DNA of 6,854 nt from a bacterium (GCA_019421105.1 JAHZFY010000011.1:14042-20895); one strand, 5' to 3'. Positions 1-6,110 are shown, counted from the stretch's first letter. Notes: a model not told the origin generated them from the letters alone. Translations and numbers: made by a program.

Positions 1-17
1 CTATTTATTTTTTTGTT

Positions 18-52
18 GATATTAATAACTAATTGTTATCAATATCTTTTTT
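18..52 (+). terminator. AT-rich hairpin with T6 tail across the 3' end of the ThyX-like gene
   Basis: An inverted repeat pairs 18-29 with 35-46 around a 5-nt loop. There are 11 Watson-Crick pairs plus one A/C mismatch on the plus strand, which becomes a U-G wobble on the minus strand. It is followed on the plus strand by six T's at 47-52. The minus-strand side has A-rich DNA after the stem instead of a U-tract. As drawn, it would best stop a plus-strand transcript entering from the left, convergent with the thymidylate operon. The stem is nearly all A-T, so intrinsic termination is uncertain. Confidence 0.4.
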
Positions 53-658
53 AACCCCCGTAAGTTGTAAAAAGTAAGGTAATGTTTCGCACCATCTACA
101 AAATTCATGCCATTCTTTTAGTTTGTGATCTTTTCTTTGTAGATACATCGTTTTTAATTGACGATAGTTTGTTGTCATCGTTGCCCCTAAAACAAATCCG
201 GCCGGCAAAGAGGCGACTAGTGTTCTCCATAATTGCTTTTGTTTTACTAAATCTATTTCTTCTTTTGGAGTTTTGTTATATTCATTATATTCATCTAAAA
301 GAGTTTGATAACGGTTTAAAATTACCTCATCCGTATCTTTAACACATTGTTCTTTAACATTAAATTTCGCTAATCGATGCATGGTTGATTGAGAAGAAAT
401 GAAATTTAAAAATTTATATCTTTGAATTTCTTTCCATTGATATAGTGGGGCATATAAATCAAAAGAAACTAATATGCCAGTTAAAAATTGATCATGTCCT
501 TCACCTAGACCAGTTTGGCCTAAAACACAGCCTCTTTTAAAGTCTTTTTCACTCATTTCAATGGTGTTATCATCCATTGTTGTTCTCATAGCGTTACCGG
601 ATGCGATAACTGCCTTATCTAAACCATAAACAGCAGTATTTTCAATTTTAAATTCCAT
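29..658 (-). CDS. divergent ThyX-like (FAD-dependent) thymidylate synthase family protein
   Basis: This 209-residue protein probably belongs to the ThyX superfamily, whose members make dTMP from dUMP and methylene-THF using FAD. The C-terminal half keeps the ThyX register: N164-x-R166-x-L168, R175 seven residues later, then D177, H178 and E182, matching the classic N-x-R-x-L...R...H-A-Q-x-E-I-R block. A preceding L151-P152 also fits. The N-terminal half has G54-H55, then an APLYQWKE stretch (70-77) and a variant signature at 80-95 ending STMHR, in place of RHRxxSxNExSxRY. The residue at the catalytic Arg position of the final block appears to be H184. From memory, conserved Bacillota and phage proteins share the STMH and HKLxEW blocks; I know of no proven activity for them. 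It is the last gene after dCMP deaminase and folD, which supports a thymidylate role. The start has a good Shine-Dalgarno sequence inside folD. The family placement is inference from motif spacing. Confidence 0.65.
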   Translation of the reverse strand: MEFKIENTAVYGLDKAVIASGNAMRTTMDDNTIEMSEKDFKRGCVLGQTGLGEGHDQFLTGILVSFDLYAPLYQWKEIQRYKFLNFISSQSTMHRLAKFNVKEQCVKDTDEVILNRYQTLLDEYNEYNKTPKEEIDLVKQKQLWRTLVASLPAGFVLGATMTTNYRQLKTMYLQRKDHKLKEWHEFCRWCETLPYFLQLTGVKKDIDNN

Positions 659-660
659 AA

Positions 661-1458
661 TTATTTTTCCTTTTGCTCATGTAATATTAATAAATTTTCA
701 AAAAGGGCTAATCTAGTTAGTAAGCCAACACCACCTGGGACCGGTGTTTTTAAAAATACAGGTAAGTCTTCTTTTGCATCACCTTTTAAACCTTGTTCAG
801 TTCTTGTGATACCCACATCGACAATAATAGCGTCTTTTTTATAATCGAATGTTTCATCTAAAAATAATGCTTTTCCAATGGCGATGACAATTAAATCAGC
901 ATTTTTAATATATCTTGACATGTCTTCTCTTGTTGTTTTTGAATGTAAAACAGTGACATTCATCGATTCATTGAGCAATAATTTAGCCATCGGTTTTCCG
1001 ACTATATTGCTTCGCCCAATGACAACAGCGTTTTTTCCAAGCAATTGAATGTTTTCACTATGAAGATAATTTATAATGCCTTTTGGTGTGCATGGATATA
1101 ATTTTGATAATGGATGAAAACCATCGACATCTTTTTTAGGACTGATTGCTAATTTAATAACTTCTTCATCGATTTGTTTTGGAAGAGGCATTTGAACGAT
1201 AAAACCATCGATAGAGTCATCATTATTTAATTTACTAATTAAATCTAATAATTCTTTTTCACTTGTTGAAATAGGTAGTTTAATTAGTTTTGCATTGATT
1301 CCTAATTCATCAGCGTCTTTAAGTTTTCCTTTTACATAGGCGTTAGACGCTGCATCTTCATTAACTTGAACGATGACAATGCTAGGTTTATCTTGTTTTA
1401 AAGAAACGATTTCTTTAATTTCTTCTTTTCTTCTTTTTACGTATTCTTTTATAGTCAT
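661..1458 (-). CDS. folD: FolD: methylenetetrahydrofolate dehydrogenase / methenyl-THF cyclohydrolase
   Basis: A cytosolic bifunctional one-carbon enzyme that interconverts 5,10-methylene-THF, 5,10-methenyl-THF and 10-formyl-THF using NADP(H). The catalytic Y41-xxx-K45 pair is present, followed by DGFIVQMPLP (84-93, with Q89) and KDVDGFHP (109-116). A YPCTPKGI loop (121-128) and the Rossmann cofactor motif with G148-R149-S150 and G154-K155-P156 come next. The C-terminal PGGVG signature is at 241-245, continuing LLT where most family members have PMT. At 265 residues it is slightly short because the usual N-terminal strand is trimmed. An in-frame TAG two codons upstream (1462-1464) rules out an earlier start. 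No clear Shine-Dalgarno sequence is visible, so translation probably couples to the upstream dCMP deaminase, 3 nt away. Its likely local role is to supply methylene-THF for dTMP synthesis. Confidence 0.96.
   Translation of the reverse strand: MTIKEYVKRRKEEIKEIVSLKQDKPSIVIVQVNEDAASNAYVKGKLKDADELGINAKLIKLPISTSEKELLDLISKLNNDDSIDGFIVQMPLPKQIDEEVIKLAISPKKDVDGFHPLSKLYPCTPKGIINYLHSENIQLLGKNAVVIGRSNIVGKPMAKLLLNESMNVTVLHSKTTREDMSRYIKNADLIVIAIGKALFLDETFDYKKDAIIVDVGITRTEQGLKGDAKEDLPVFLKTPVPGGVGLLTRLALFENLLILHEQKEK
668..672 (-). promoter_or_regulatory. Shine-Dalgarno (AAGGA) of the ThyX-like gene, inside the end of folD
   Basis: On the minus strand AAGGA lies 9 nt before the ATG at 658 and within the last codons of folD. 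It fixes the start of the ThyX-like gene and indicates translation from the shared operon mRNA. The folD stop is 2 nt from this ATG, so translational coupling is also likely. Confidence 0.65.
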
Positions 1459-1461
1459 AAA

Positions 1462-1938
1462 CTATTCTATAACAGAGATATTTAATTCTCTTCCTTCGTA
1501 TTTTCTTATTTTAACACCCGCGAGCGTTAACATTTTCATACTAGCTCTTGTTTGTATTGAATCAGCATATTTGTTGTCTTTATATATCAATTCCTTGATA
1601 CCGACTTGAATAATTGCTTTAGCGCATTCATTGCAAGGGAATAAAGTAACGTATAAACTGCAATTTTTTAAAGCAGAGCCATTCCTTGTGTTTAAAATAG
1701 CGTTGAATTCAGCATGACAAACATAAAGGTATTTATTATCTAAATCCTCCCCTTTATTCCATGTCAATTTGTCATCTTCAATTCTTCTTGGCATTCCGTT
1801 ATAGCCAATCGATACAACTTTATGTTCTTCATCGACGATGCACGCTCCCACTTTTGTGCTTGGATCTTTACTTCTTAATGCACTTAAAGAAGCTATGCCC
1901 ATAAAGTATTCGTCCCATGTTATATTATTTGTTTTCAT
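1462..1938 (-). CDS. deoxycytidylate (dCMP) deaminase, eukaryote/T4-like type
   Basis: A zinc hydrolase that converts dCMP to dUMP, the thymidylate synthase substrate. The 158-residue protein has the deaminase core: GYNGMPRR (45-52), the H75-A76-E77 motif with zinc-binding His and catalytic Glu, and P101-C102-N103-E104-C105 supplying two zinc Cys. The run from GYNGMP through YVCHAE and FPCNECAK recalls vertebrate DCTD and phage T4 enzymes more than Bacillus ComEB. I chose the ATG at 1938 because family members begin just before the (S/T)WDEYFM segment. An upstream TTG at 1965 would add nine residues without family support and would overlap the promoter. There is no Shine-Dalgarno sequence. 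An extended -10 ends 7 nt before the ATG, predicting a leaderless mRNA. It is first in the operon with folD and the ThyX-like gene. Confidence 0.93.
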   Translation of the reverse strand: MKTNNITWDEYFMGIASLSALRSKDPSTKVGACIVDEEHKVVSIGYNGMPRRIEDDKLTWNKGEDLDNKYLYVCHAEFNAILNTRNGSALKNCSLYVTLFPCNECAKAIIQVGIKELIYKDNKYADSIQTRASMKMLTLAGVKIRKYEGRELNISVIE

Positions 1939-1945
1939 GTTTAAT

Positions 1946-1974
1946 ATTTTAACAAAAAAGCGCAATTAATTAAA
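1946..1974 (-). promoter_or_regulatory. extended -10 promoter of the dCMP deaminase-folD-ThyX-like operon
   Basis: On the minus strand TGTTAAAAT (1954 down to 1946) is an extended -10 element, TGn followed by TAAAAT. The -35 position 17 nt upstream (1974-1969, TTTAAT) is weak, as is common for extended -10 promoters. Seven bases separate the -10 from the ATG at 1938, so transcription should begin at or one base before the start codon. Confidence 0.55.
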
Positions 1975-1987
1975 TAAATTTTATTTA

Positions 1988-2016
1988 TTTTAATTTATCT
2001 ATAAAAGACGTATAAT
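1988..2016 (+). promoter_or_regulatory. promoter of nrdG with consensus TATAAT
   Basis: A perfect TATAAT lies at 2011-2016 and the ATG of nrdG follows after only 6 nt (TTCAAT). The -35 region at 1988-1993 (TTTTAA, 17-nt spacing) is poor. The expected start site falls on the A of the ATG, and no Shine-Dalgarno sequence exists, so the mRNA is predicted to be leaderless. The surrounding 84-bp region is almost pure A/T and also holds the divergent dCMP deaminase promoter, so the two may share regulation. Confidence 0.6.
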
Positions 2017-2022
2017 TTCAAT

Positions 2023-2712
2023 ATGGAATTCGTTGGTATAGAAAAGTTATCATTGTTGGATTATGATGAAAAAGTTTCTTGTGTTTTGTTTTGTGAACAC
2101 TGCAATTTTAAATGCCCTTTTTGTCATAATTCATCTTTAGTTTATGCTTTATACAATAAAGAAATTCCTTTTGAAGAAATTTTATCTTATCTAAAAAAAA
2201 GAATTGGAATTTTAGATGCGGTGGTCATTTCAGGTGGCGAACCAACTTTAATGCCTGATTTAAAAGAAAAAATTAAGCAAATAAAAGACTTAGGATTTTT
2301 AGTTAAGTTAGACACTAATGTTTCGAATCCAAAGATTATTAAGGAATTAGTTGAAAATAACTTAATTGATTATGTTGCGATGGATATAAAGAATTCTTTA
2401 AAAAGATATCCTTTAACAACTGATTGTCCTCATATAAATCTCAACAATATTTTAGAAAGTATCAATTATTTAAAAAGCAATGTCATACCTTATGAATTTA
2501 GAACCACGATCGTCAAGGAGTTTCATGATGAAACATCAATAAAAGAGATGGGGGAATTAATTAAAGGTGCAGATAAAATATTTTTGCAAAAATTTATCGC
2601 ATCTGATGAATGCATCGATAATTCTTTAAATGAAATCGATATTGATGTTGCTAATAAATTCATAGACATTTTAAAACCTTATGTAAATAGTGCAAAACTT
2701 AGAGGTTATTAA
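2023..2712 (+). CDS. nrdG: anaerobic ribonucleotide reductase activating protein (radical SAM, NrdG2 type)
   Basis: A radical-SAM enzyme whose family reductively cleaves S-adenosylmethionine to place the glycyl radical on NrdD. The 229-residue protein has the CX3CX2C cluster motif C27-NFK-C31-PF-C34 followed by HN, and the SGGEPT SAM-binding motif at 69-74. A further Cys, C24, lies just before the cluster motif. Length and layout fit the roughly 230-residue NrdG family (TIGR02495 type) rather than the shorter E. coli form. The N-terminal GIEKLSLLDYDEKVS segment matches the usual start of this family, supporting the ATG at 2023. It is not co-transcribed with its partner: it converges on the nrdD-trxB operon and ends 18 nt from the trxB stop. 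A general pyruvate-formate-lyase-activase-like role cannot be excluded, but NrdD nearby makes it the likely substrate. Confidence 0.9.
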   Translation: MEFVGIEKLSLLDYDEKVSCVLFCEHCNFKCPFCHNSSLVYALYNKEIPFEEILSYLKKRIGILDAVVISGGEPTLMPDLKEKIKQIKDLGFLVKLDTNVSNPKIIKELVENNLIDYVAMDIKNSLKRYPLTTDCPHINLNNILESINYLKSNVIPYEFRTTIVKEFHDETSIKEMGELIKGADKIFLQKFIASDECIDNSLNEIDIDVANKFIDILKPYVNSAKLRGY

Positions 2713-2732
2713 AAAAGAGGGAAGACCCTCTT
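2711..2732 (-). terminator. Rho-independent terminator of nrdD-trxB, shared with convergent nrdG
   Basis: A 7-bp stem pairs AAGAGGG (2715-2721) with CCCTCTT (2726-2732) around a 4-nt loop. On the minus strand, the T's paired at the stem base (2716-2715) continue through 2711, giving a run of six T's. This is a standard intrinsic terminator for the trxB side and overlaps the trxB stop codon. In the plus direction the hairpin lies just after the nrdG stop but is followed only by an A/T-mixed sequence, so it may also end nrdG less efficiently. Confidence 0.8.
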
Positions 2733-3630
2733 AATCTAAATATTTTAAAGCACTCATAGCAGCGATAGCGCCATCATTGCAAGCAGTGATGAGTTGTCTT
2801 ATCGCTTTTTTTCTTGTATCTCCAACCGCGAATAGACCTTTTGTTTTTGTCTCCATGTCTTCGTTTGTGACAATATAGCCTTTGTCTAAATCGACCAAGT
2901 CTTTTAAAAAGTCATTGTTTGGAATTTGCCCAATAGCTATAAAGACATTATTGGTTTTAAAATGAACCACCTCATCGGTTTTAGTGTTTTTAAAAACTAA
3001 ACCTTCAAGAGCATTTGTTCCTTCAAATTGAATCAAATTCAAATTGTGCATAACATTTATTTTGTTATTTTCTTTTACTCTTTCTTGTAATATTTCATCG
3101 CTGAAGAATCGATCAAATAAAGTGCATAAATTTACTTTAGGACAATAATTTGCTAAAAGCAAAGCATATTGCAATGCAGAATTTGCATCACCGATAACAA
3201 ATGTTTCTTCACCCTTATAAAACGCACCATCACAAACTGCACAATAAGAAATCCCTTTACCGACGAGTTCATCTTCGTTTTCAAGATTCATCTTGCGATG
3301 TTTGACGCCATTTGCGATGATGACAGTTTTAGCTTCGTATGTATTATAATTCGTCGTAACTATGAAGCCAGTTTCGCTCTTTTTAACTACAAGAACATCT
3401 TCTAATTCAAAATCAGCACCTAATTCTGAAATTTGTTCAAACATCATATCGCTTAATTCAAGACCAGTTATGGATTTATAAGTAGGATAGTTTTCCACTC
3501 GTGGAGATGTAGCGATTTGACCACCAAACGCCTCTTTTTCTAAGATTAGAACTTTTTTAGATGCTCTTAAAGCATATAAGGCGGCGCTCATACCAGATGG
3601 ACCGCCGCCTATAATGATAATATCAAACAC
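2731..3630 (-). CDS. trxB: thioredoxin-reductase-like flavoprotein lacking NADPH motifs (possible ferredoxin-dependent type)
   Basis: A cytosolic low-molecular-weight thioredoxin reductase family flavoenzyme of 299 residues. The FAD-binding GGGPSG is at 8-13, GGQ at 36-38, the redox pair C130-A-V-C133-D-G at 130-135, and the second FAD motif at 265-271 (GLFAVGD) with R278-Q279 contacting the flavin. The pyridine-nucleotide domain is unusual: the GGGDSA motif is replaced by GDANSA (147-152), and HRRxxxR is replaced by TLFDRFF (170-176), losing the His and every Arg that grips NADPH. Such losses are known in ferredoxin-dependent flavin thioredoxin reductases described in clostridia. The start is GTG at 3630, 2 nt after the nrdD stop, with no clear Shine-Dalgarno sequence, suggesting translational coupling. 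Its likely partner is the redoxin domain fused to NrdD. The fold is certain; the electron donor is inferred. Confidence 0.9.
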   Translation of the reverse strand: MFDIIIIGGGPSGMSAALYALRASKKVLILEKEAFGGQIATSPRVENYPTYKSITGLELSDMMFEQISELGADFELEDVLVVKKSETGFIVTTNYNTYEAKTVIIANGVKHRKMNLENEDELVGKGISYCAVCDGAFYKGEETFVIGDANSALQYALLLANYCPKVNLCTLFDRFFSDEILQERVKENNKINVMHNLNLIQFEGTNALEGLVFKNTKTDEVVHFKTNNVFIAIGQIPNNDFLKDLVDLDKGYIVTNEDMETKTKGLFAVGDTRKKAIRQLITACNDGAIAAMSALKYLD

Positions 3631-3632
3631 GA

Positions 3633-6005
3633 TTATGCTAGATGTTCGATGAATCCTTTGATGTTTGAGGCGTTTTCATAAACATCAAATTGATTATCGT
3701 GAGGTACTAGTAGTGTAGGTGCTTTTTTAACACCGTATTTTAATGTCATTTCTTTATCTTCTTCTGCATCGATAACTTTATAAGTTATACGAGCTTTATC
3801 TAATAACATTTTAGCCATTTTACAATTTGGGCAAGTCTTAGTTGTGAATAATATTAATTCGTTTGTTTCGTTAGATTGAATAGTATCGCAACATTTGTTT
3901 ATGCCAGAATTCATCAATCCATGAGTTAAGTTCGAATTATTCAAATCGTATTCTTTTCTATTTTTGAATTCTTCAGATTTTCCATCGTTCCAATTTTGGA
4001 CAGGACGATAATATCCAGTGATTCTAGAATAAACTTCAGTTTTCTTACCACATATTGGGCATTCGTATTGTTCGCCAACAATATAGCCATGATCTTTACA
4101 AACAGAGTATGTAGGAGACATTGTATAGTATGGTAAATGATAATTTTCAGAAATTTTTCTAACAAGATTCATACAAGATTTCCAAGATGGTAGTTTTTGA
4201 CCTAAGAAGCAGTGGAATACTGTTCCTGATGTATATAATGTTTGCAATTCATCTTGGATATCTAAAGCTGCAAATAAGTCATCTGTATAACCGACTGGCA
4301 AATGGGATGAATTTGTGTAATATGGTGTTTTTCCATCTTCGCTTGCAGTAATGATATCTGGATATTTTTTCTTATCGTGTTTTGCTAAACGATAAGCAGT
4401 TGATTCTGCTGGAGTAGCTTCTAAATTATATAAGTCGCCATACATTTCTTGATAATCAGATAAACGATTACGCATGTGATTTAAGACTTCTTTTGTAAAT
4501 TGTTTAGCTTCAGGTTGAGTTAAATCTTTTCTAATCCATCTTGCATTTAAGCATGCTTCATTCATACCGACTAAGCCAATGGTGGAGAAATGATTATCAA
4601 ATCCACCTAAATAACGTTTTGTATAAGGATATAAACCAGCGTCCATTAATTTTGTAATAGTGTTACGTTTAACCTTTAAAGATCTTGCTGATATATCCAT
4701 AATATGATTTAAGCGATCATAGAAATCTTTTTCATCTGTAGCTAGATATGCGATTCTTGGCATGTTGATTGTAACAACACCAATCGAACCAGTAGATTCG
4801 CCACTTCCAAAGAAGCCACCTGATTTTTTTCTTAATTCTCTTAAGTCTAATCTTAATCTACAGCACATACTTCTAACATCGCTTGGTTCCATATCGGAAT
4901 TGACGTAGTTTGAAAAGTATGGTGTACCATATTTTGCTGCCATTTCAAATAATAATTTATTATTTTCAGTTTCGCTCCAATCAAATGTTCTAGTGATTGA
5001 ATATGTAGGAATAGGATATTGGAAACCTCTTCCATTAGCGTCACCTTCGATCATGATTTCGATAAAGGCTTTGTTGATCATTGCCATTTCTTTTTCACAA
5101 TCTTTGTATTTAAAGTCAACTTCTTTTCCACCGACAATACAATTTAATTCAGCCATATCGTTTGGAACAACCCAGTCTAATGTAATATTAGAAAATGGTG
5201 CTTGTGTTCCCCATCTTGATGGTGTATTGACACCAAAGATGAAAGATTGGATGCATTGTTTAACTTGCTTATATGATAAGTTATCAATTTTAACAAAAGG
5301 TGCTAAATAAGTATCAAAACTAGAAAATGCTTGTGCTCCAGCCCATTCATTTTGCATGATGCCTAAAAAATTGACCATTTGATTACATAATGTGGATAGA
5401 TGGCTAGCAGGGGAAGATGTAATTTTACCTGTCACTCCACCTAAACCTTCTTGAATTAATTGTTTTAAAGACCAACCAGCACAATAGCCTGTCAACATCG
5501 ATAAATCGTGTAGATGGATATCCGCATTTCTATGAGCGTTTCCAATTTCTTCATCATAAACTTCACTTAACCAATAATTTGCTGTAATAGCGCCAGAGTT
5601 AGATAAAATTAAACCACCAACAGAATATGTAACTGTTGAGTTTTCTTTTACACGCCAGTCAGCTACCTTTAAATATGAATCAACGACATTTTTATAATCT
5701 ATATTTGTTGTTTTAATGTCTCTTAATGATTGATGACGTTTTCTATAGATAATATATGATTTAGCAACATCGATATATCCTGCTTGAATTAAGACTACTT
5801 CAACGCTATCTTGGATATCTTCGACATCGATAATATTGTCTTTAACTTTAGAATTAAAATCAGCGGTAACACGCAAAGAAAGCATCTCTATAATGTCTTT
5901 GTTAAAAAACTTATGTTCAGCAACAAAAGCCTTTTCAATTGCGTCTTGAATTTTACTAATTTGGAATTCGATAATTGAACCATCTCTTTTTCTTACTTTT
6001 AACAT
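3633..6005 (-). CDS. nrdD: class III anaerobic ribonucleoside-triphosphate reductase with fused C-terminal glutaredoxin/NrdH domain
   Basis: An oxygen-sensitive glycyl-radical enzyme that converts ribonucleoside triphosphates to deoxynucleotides. The 790-residue protein starts with an ATP-cone allosteric domain (about 1-95; VRKRDGS near the start). The catalytic barrel includes C175 (LTGYCAGW) and C381-C382 (SMCCRLRLD), matching the active-site Cys regions. A zinc site near the C-terminus uses C636, H639, C649 and C652. The glycyl radical residue is G664 in RITGYYRPVQNWN. A linker with a vicinal C705-C706 then leads to a thioredoxin-fold domain (about 716-790) with C725-P-N-C728 and a cis-Pro at P763, resembling NrdH/glutaredoxin. 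This points to redoxin-dependent rather than formate-dependent reduction. The first gene of an operon with trxB, it starts at an ATG 7 nt after a perfect Shine-Dalgarno sequence. NrdD identity is certain and the redoxin fusion clear. Confidence 0.97.
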   Translation of the reverse strand: MLKVRKRDGSIIEFQISKIQDAIEKAFVAEHKFFNKDIIEMLSLRVTADFNSKVKDNIIDVEDIQDSVEVVLIQAGYIDVAKSYIIYRKRHQSLRDIKTTNIDYKNVVDSYLKVADWRVKENSTVTYSVGGLILSNSGAITANYWLSEVYDEEIGNAHRNADIHLHDLSMLTGYCAGWSLKQLIQEGLGGVTGKITSSPASHLSTLCNQMVNFLGIMQNEWAGAQAFSSFDTYLAPFVKIDNLSYKQVKQCIQSFIFGVNTPSRWGTQAPFSNITLDWVVPNDMAELNCIVGGKEVDFKYKDCEKEMAMINKAFIEIMIEGDANGRGFQYPIPTYSITRTFDWSETENNKLLFEMAAKYGTPYFSNYVNSDMEPSDVRSMCCRLRLDLRELRKKSGGFFGSGESTGSIGVVTINMPRIAYLATDEKDFYDRLNHIMDISARSLKVKRNTITKLMDAGLYPYTKRYLGGFDNHFSTIGLVGMNEACLNARWIRKDLTQPEAKQFTKEVLNHMRNRLSDYQEMYGDLYNLEATPAESTAYRLAKHDKKKYPDIITASEDGKTPYYTNSSHLPVGYTDDLFAALDIQDELQTLYTSGTVFHCFLGQKLPSWKSCMNLVRKISENYHLPYYTMSPTYSVCKDHGYIVGEQYECPICGKKTEVYSRITGYYRPVQNWNDGKSEEFKNRKEYDLNNSNLTHGLMNSGINKCCDTIQSNETNELILFTTKTCPNCKMAKMLLDKARITYKVIDAEEDKEMTLKYGVKKAPTLLVPHDNQFDVYENASNIKGFIEHLA

Positions 6006-6012
6006 TTACATC

Positions 6013-6018
6013 CCTCCT
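6013..6018 (-). promoter_or_regulatory. strong Shine-Dalgarno (AGGAGG) of nrdD
   Basis: A perfect AGGAGG on the minus strand, extended to AGGAGGG through 6012, lies 7 nt before the nrdD ATG. It fixes the start and contrasts with the missing Shine-Dalgarno sequences of the neighbouring promoter-proximal genes. Confidence 0.9.
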
Positions 6019-6069
6019 AAAACGATACAAAAAAGAATTAAACTTTAAGAACAAAAGTTCTATTATTTT

Positions 6070-6106
6070 ATCGAAACCTTTATTTCGGGATTTTAAAGGT
6101 GTCGAT
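6070..6106 (-). promoter_or_regulatory. long inverted repeat in the nrdD leader / possible operator
   Basis: Two 13-base arms, 6070-6082 and 6094-6106, pair at 12 of 13 positions around an 11-nt centre that contains the G/C-rich core CGGGA. On the minus strand it can form an RNA hairpin in the nrdD 5' leader. No U-tract follows, so it does not look like a terminator. It sits at the expected transcription start of the best nrdD promoter candidate, so it could equally be a DNA operator. Downstream, two overlapping small stems exclude each other: 6041-6046 with 6054-6059, and 6048-6052 with 6057-6061. The structure is seen directly; the function is unknown. Confidence 0.5.
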
Positions 6107-6110
6107 TTAC

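Noticed and set aside
1939..1965. Longer dCMP deaminase starting at TTG 1965 (nine extra residues)
   Set aside because: The extra residues have no family counterpart, no Shine-Dalgarno sequence precedes the TTG, and the region contains the extended -10 promoter used for the ATG at 1938.
1965..2010. AT-rich imperfect inverted repeat between the divergent promoters as an operator
   Set aside because: The arms need an inserted T to match and consist only of A and T, so chance is sufficient in this composition.
4993..5310. Plus-strand open frame of 105 codons inside nrdD
   Set aside because: It is antisense to a highly conserved part of nrdD and its protein shows no recognisable features, so it is a shadow of the real gene.
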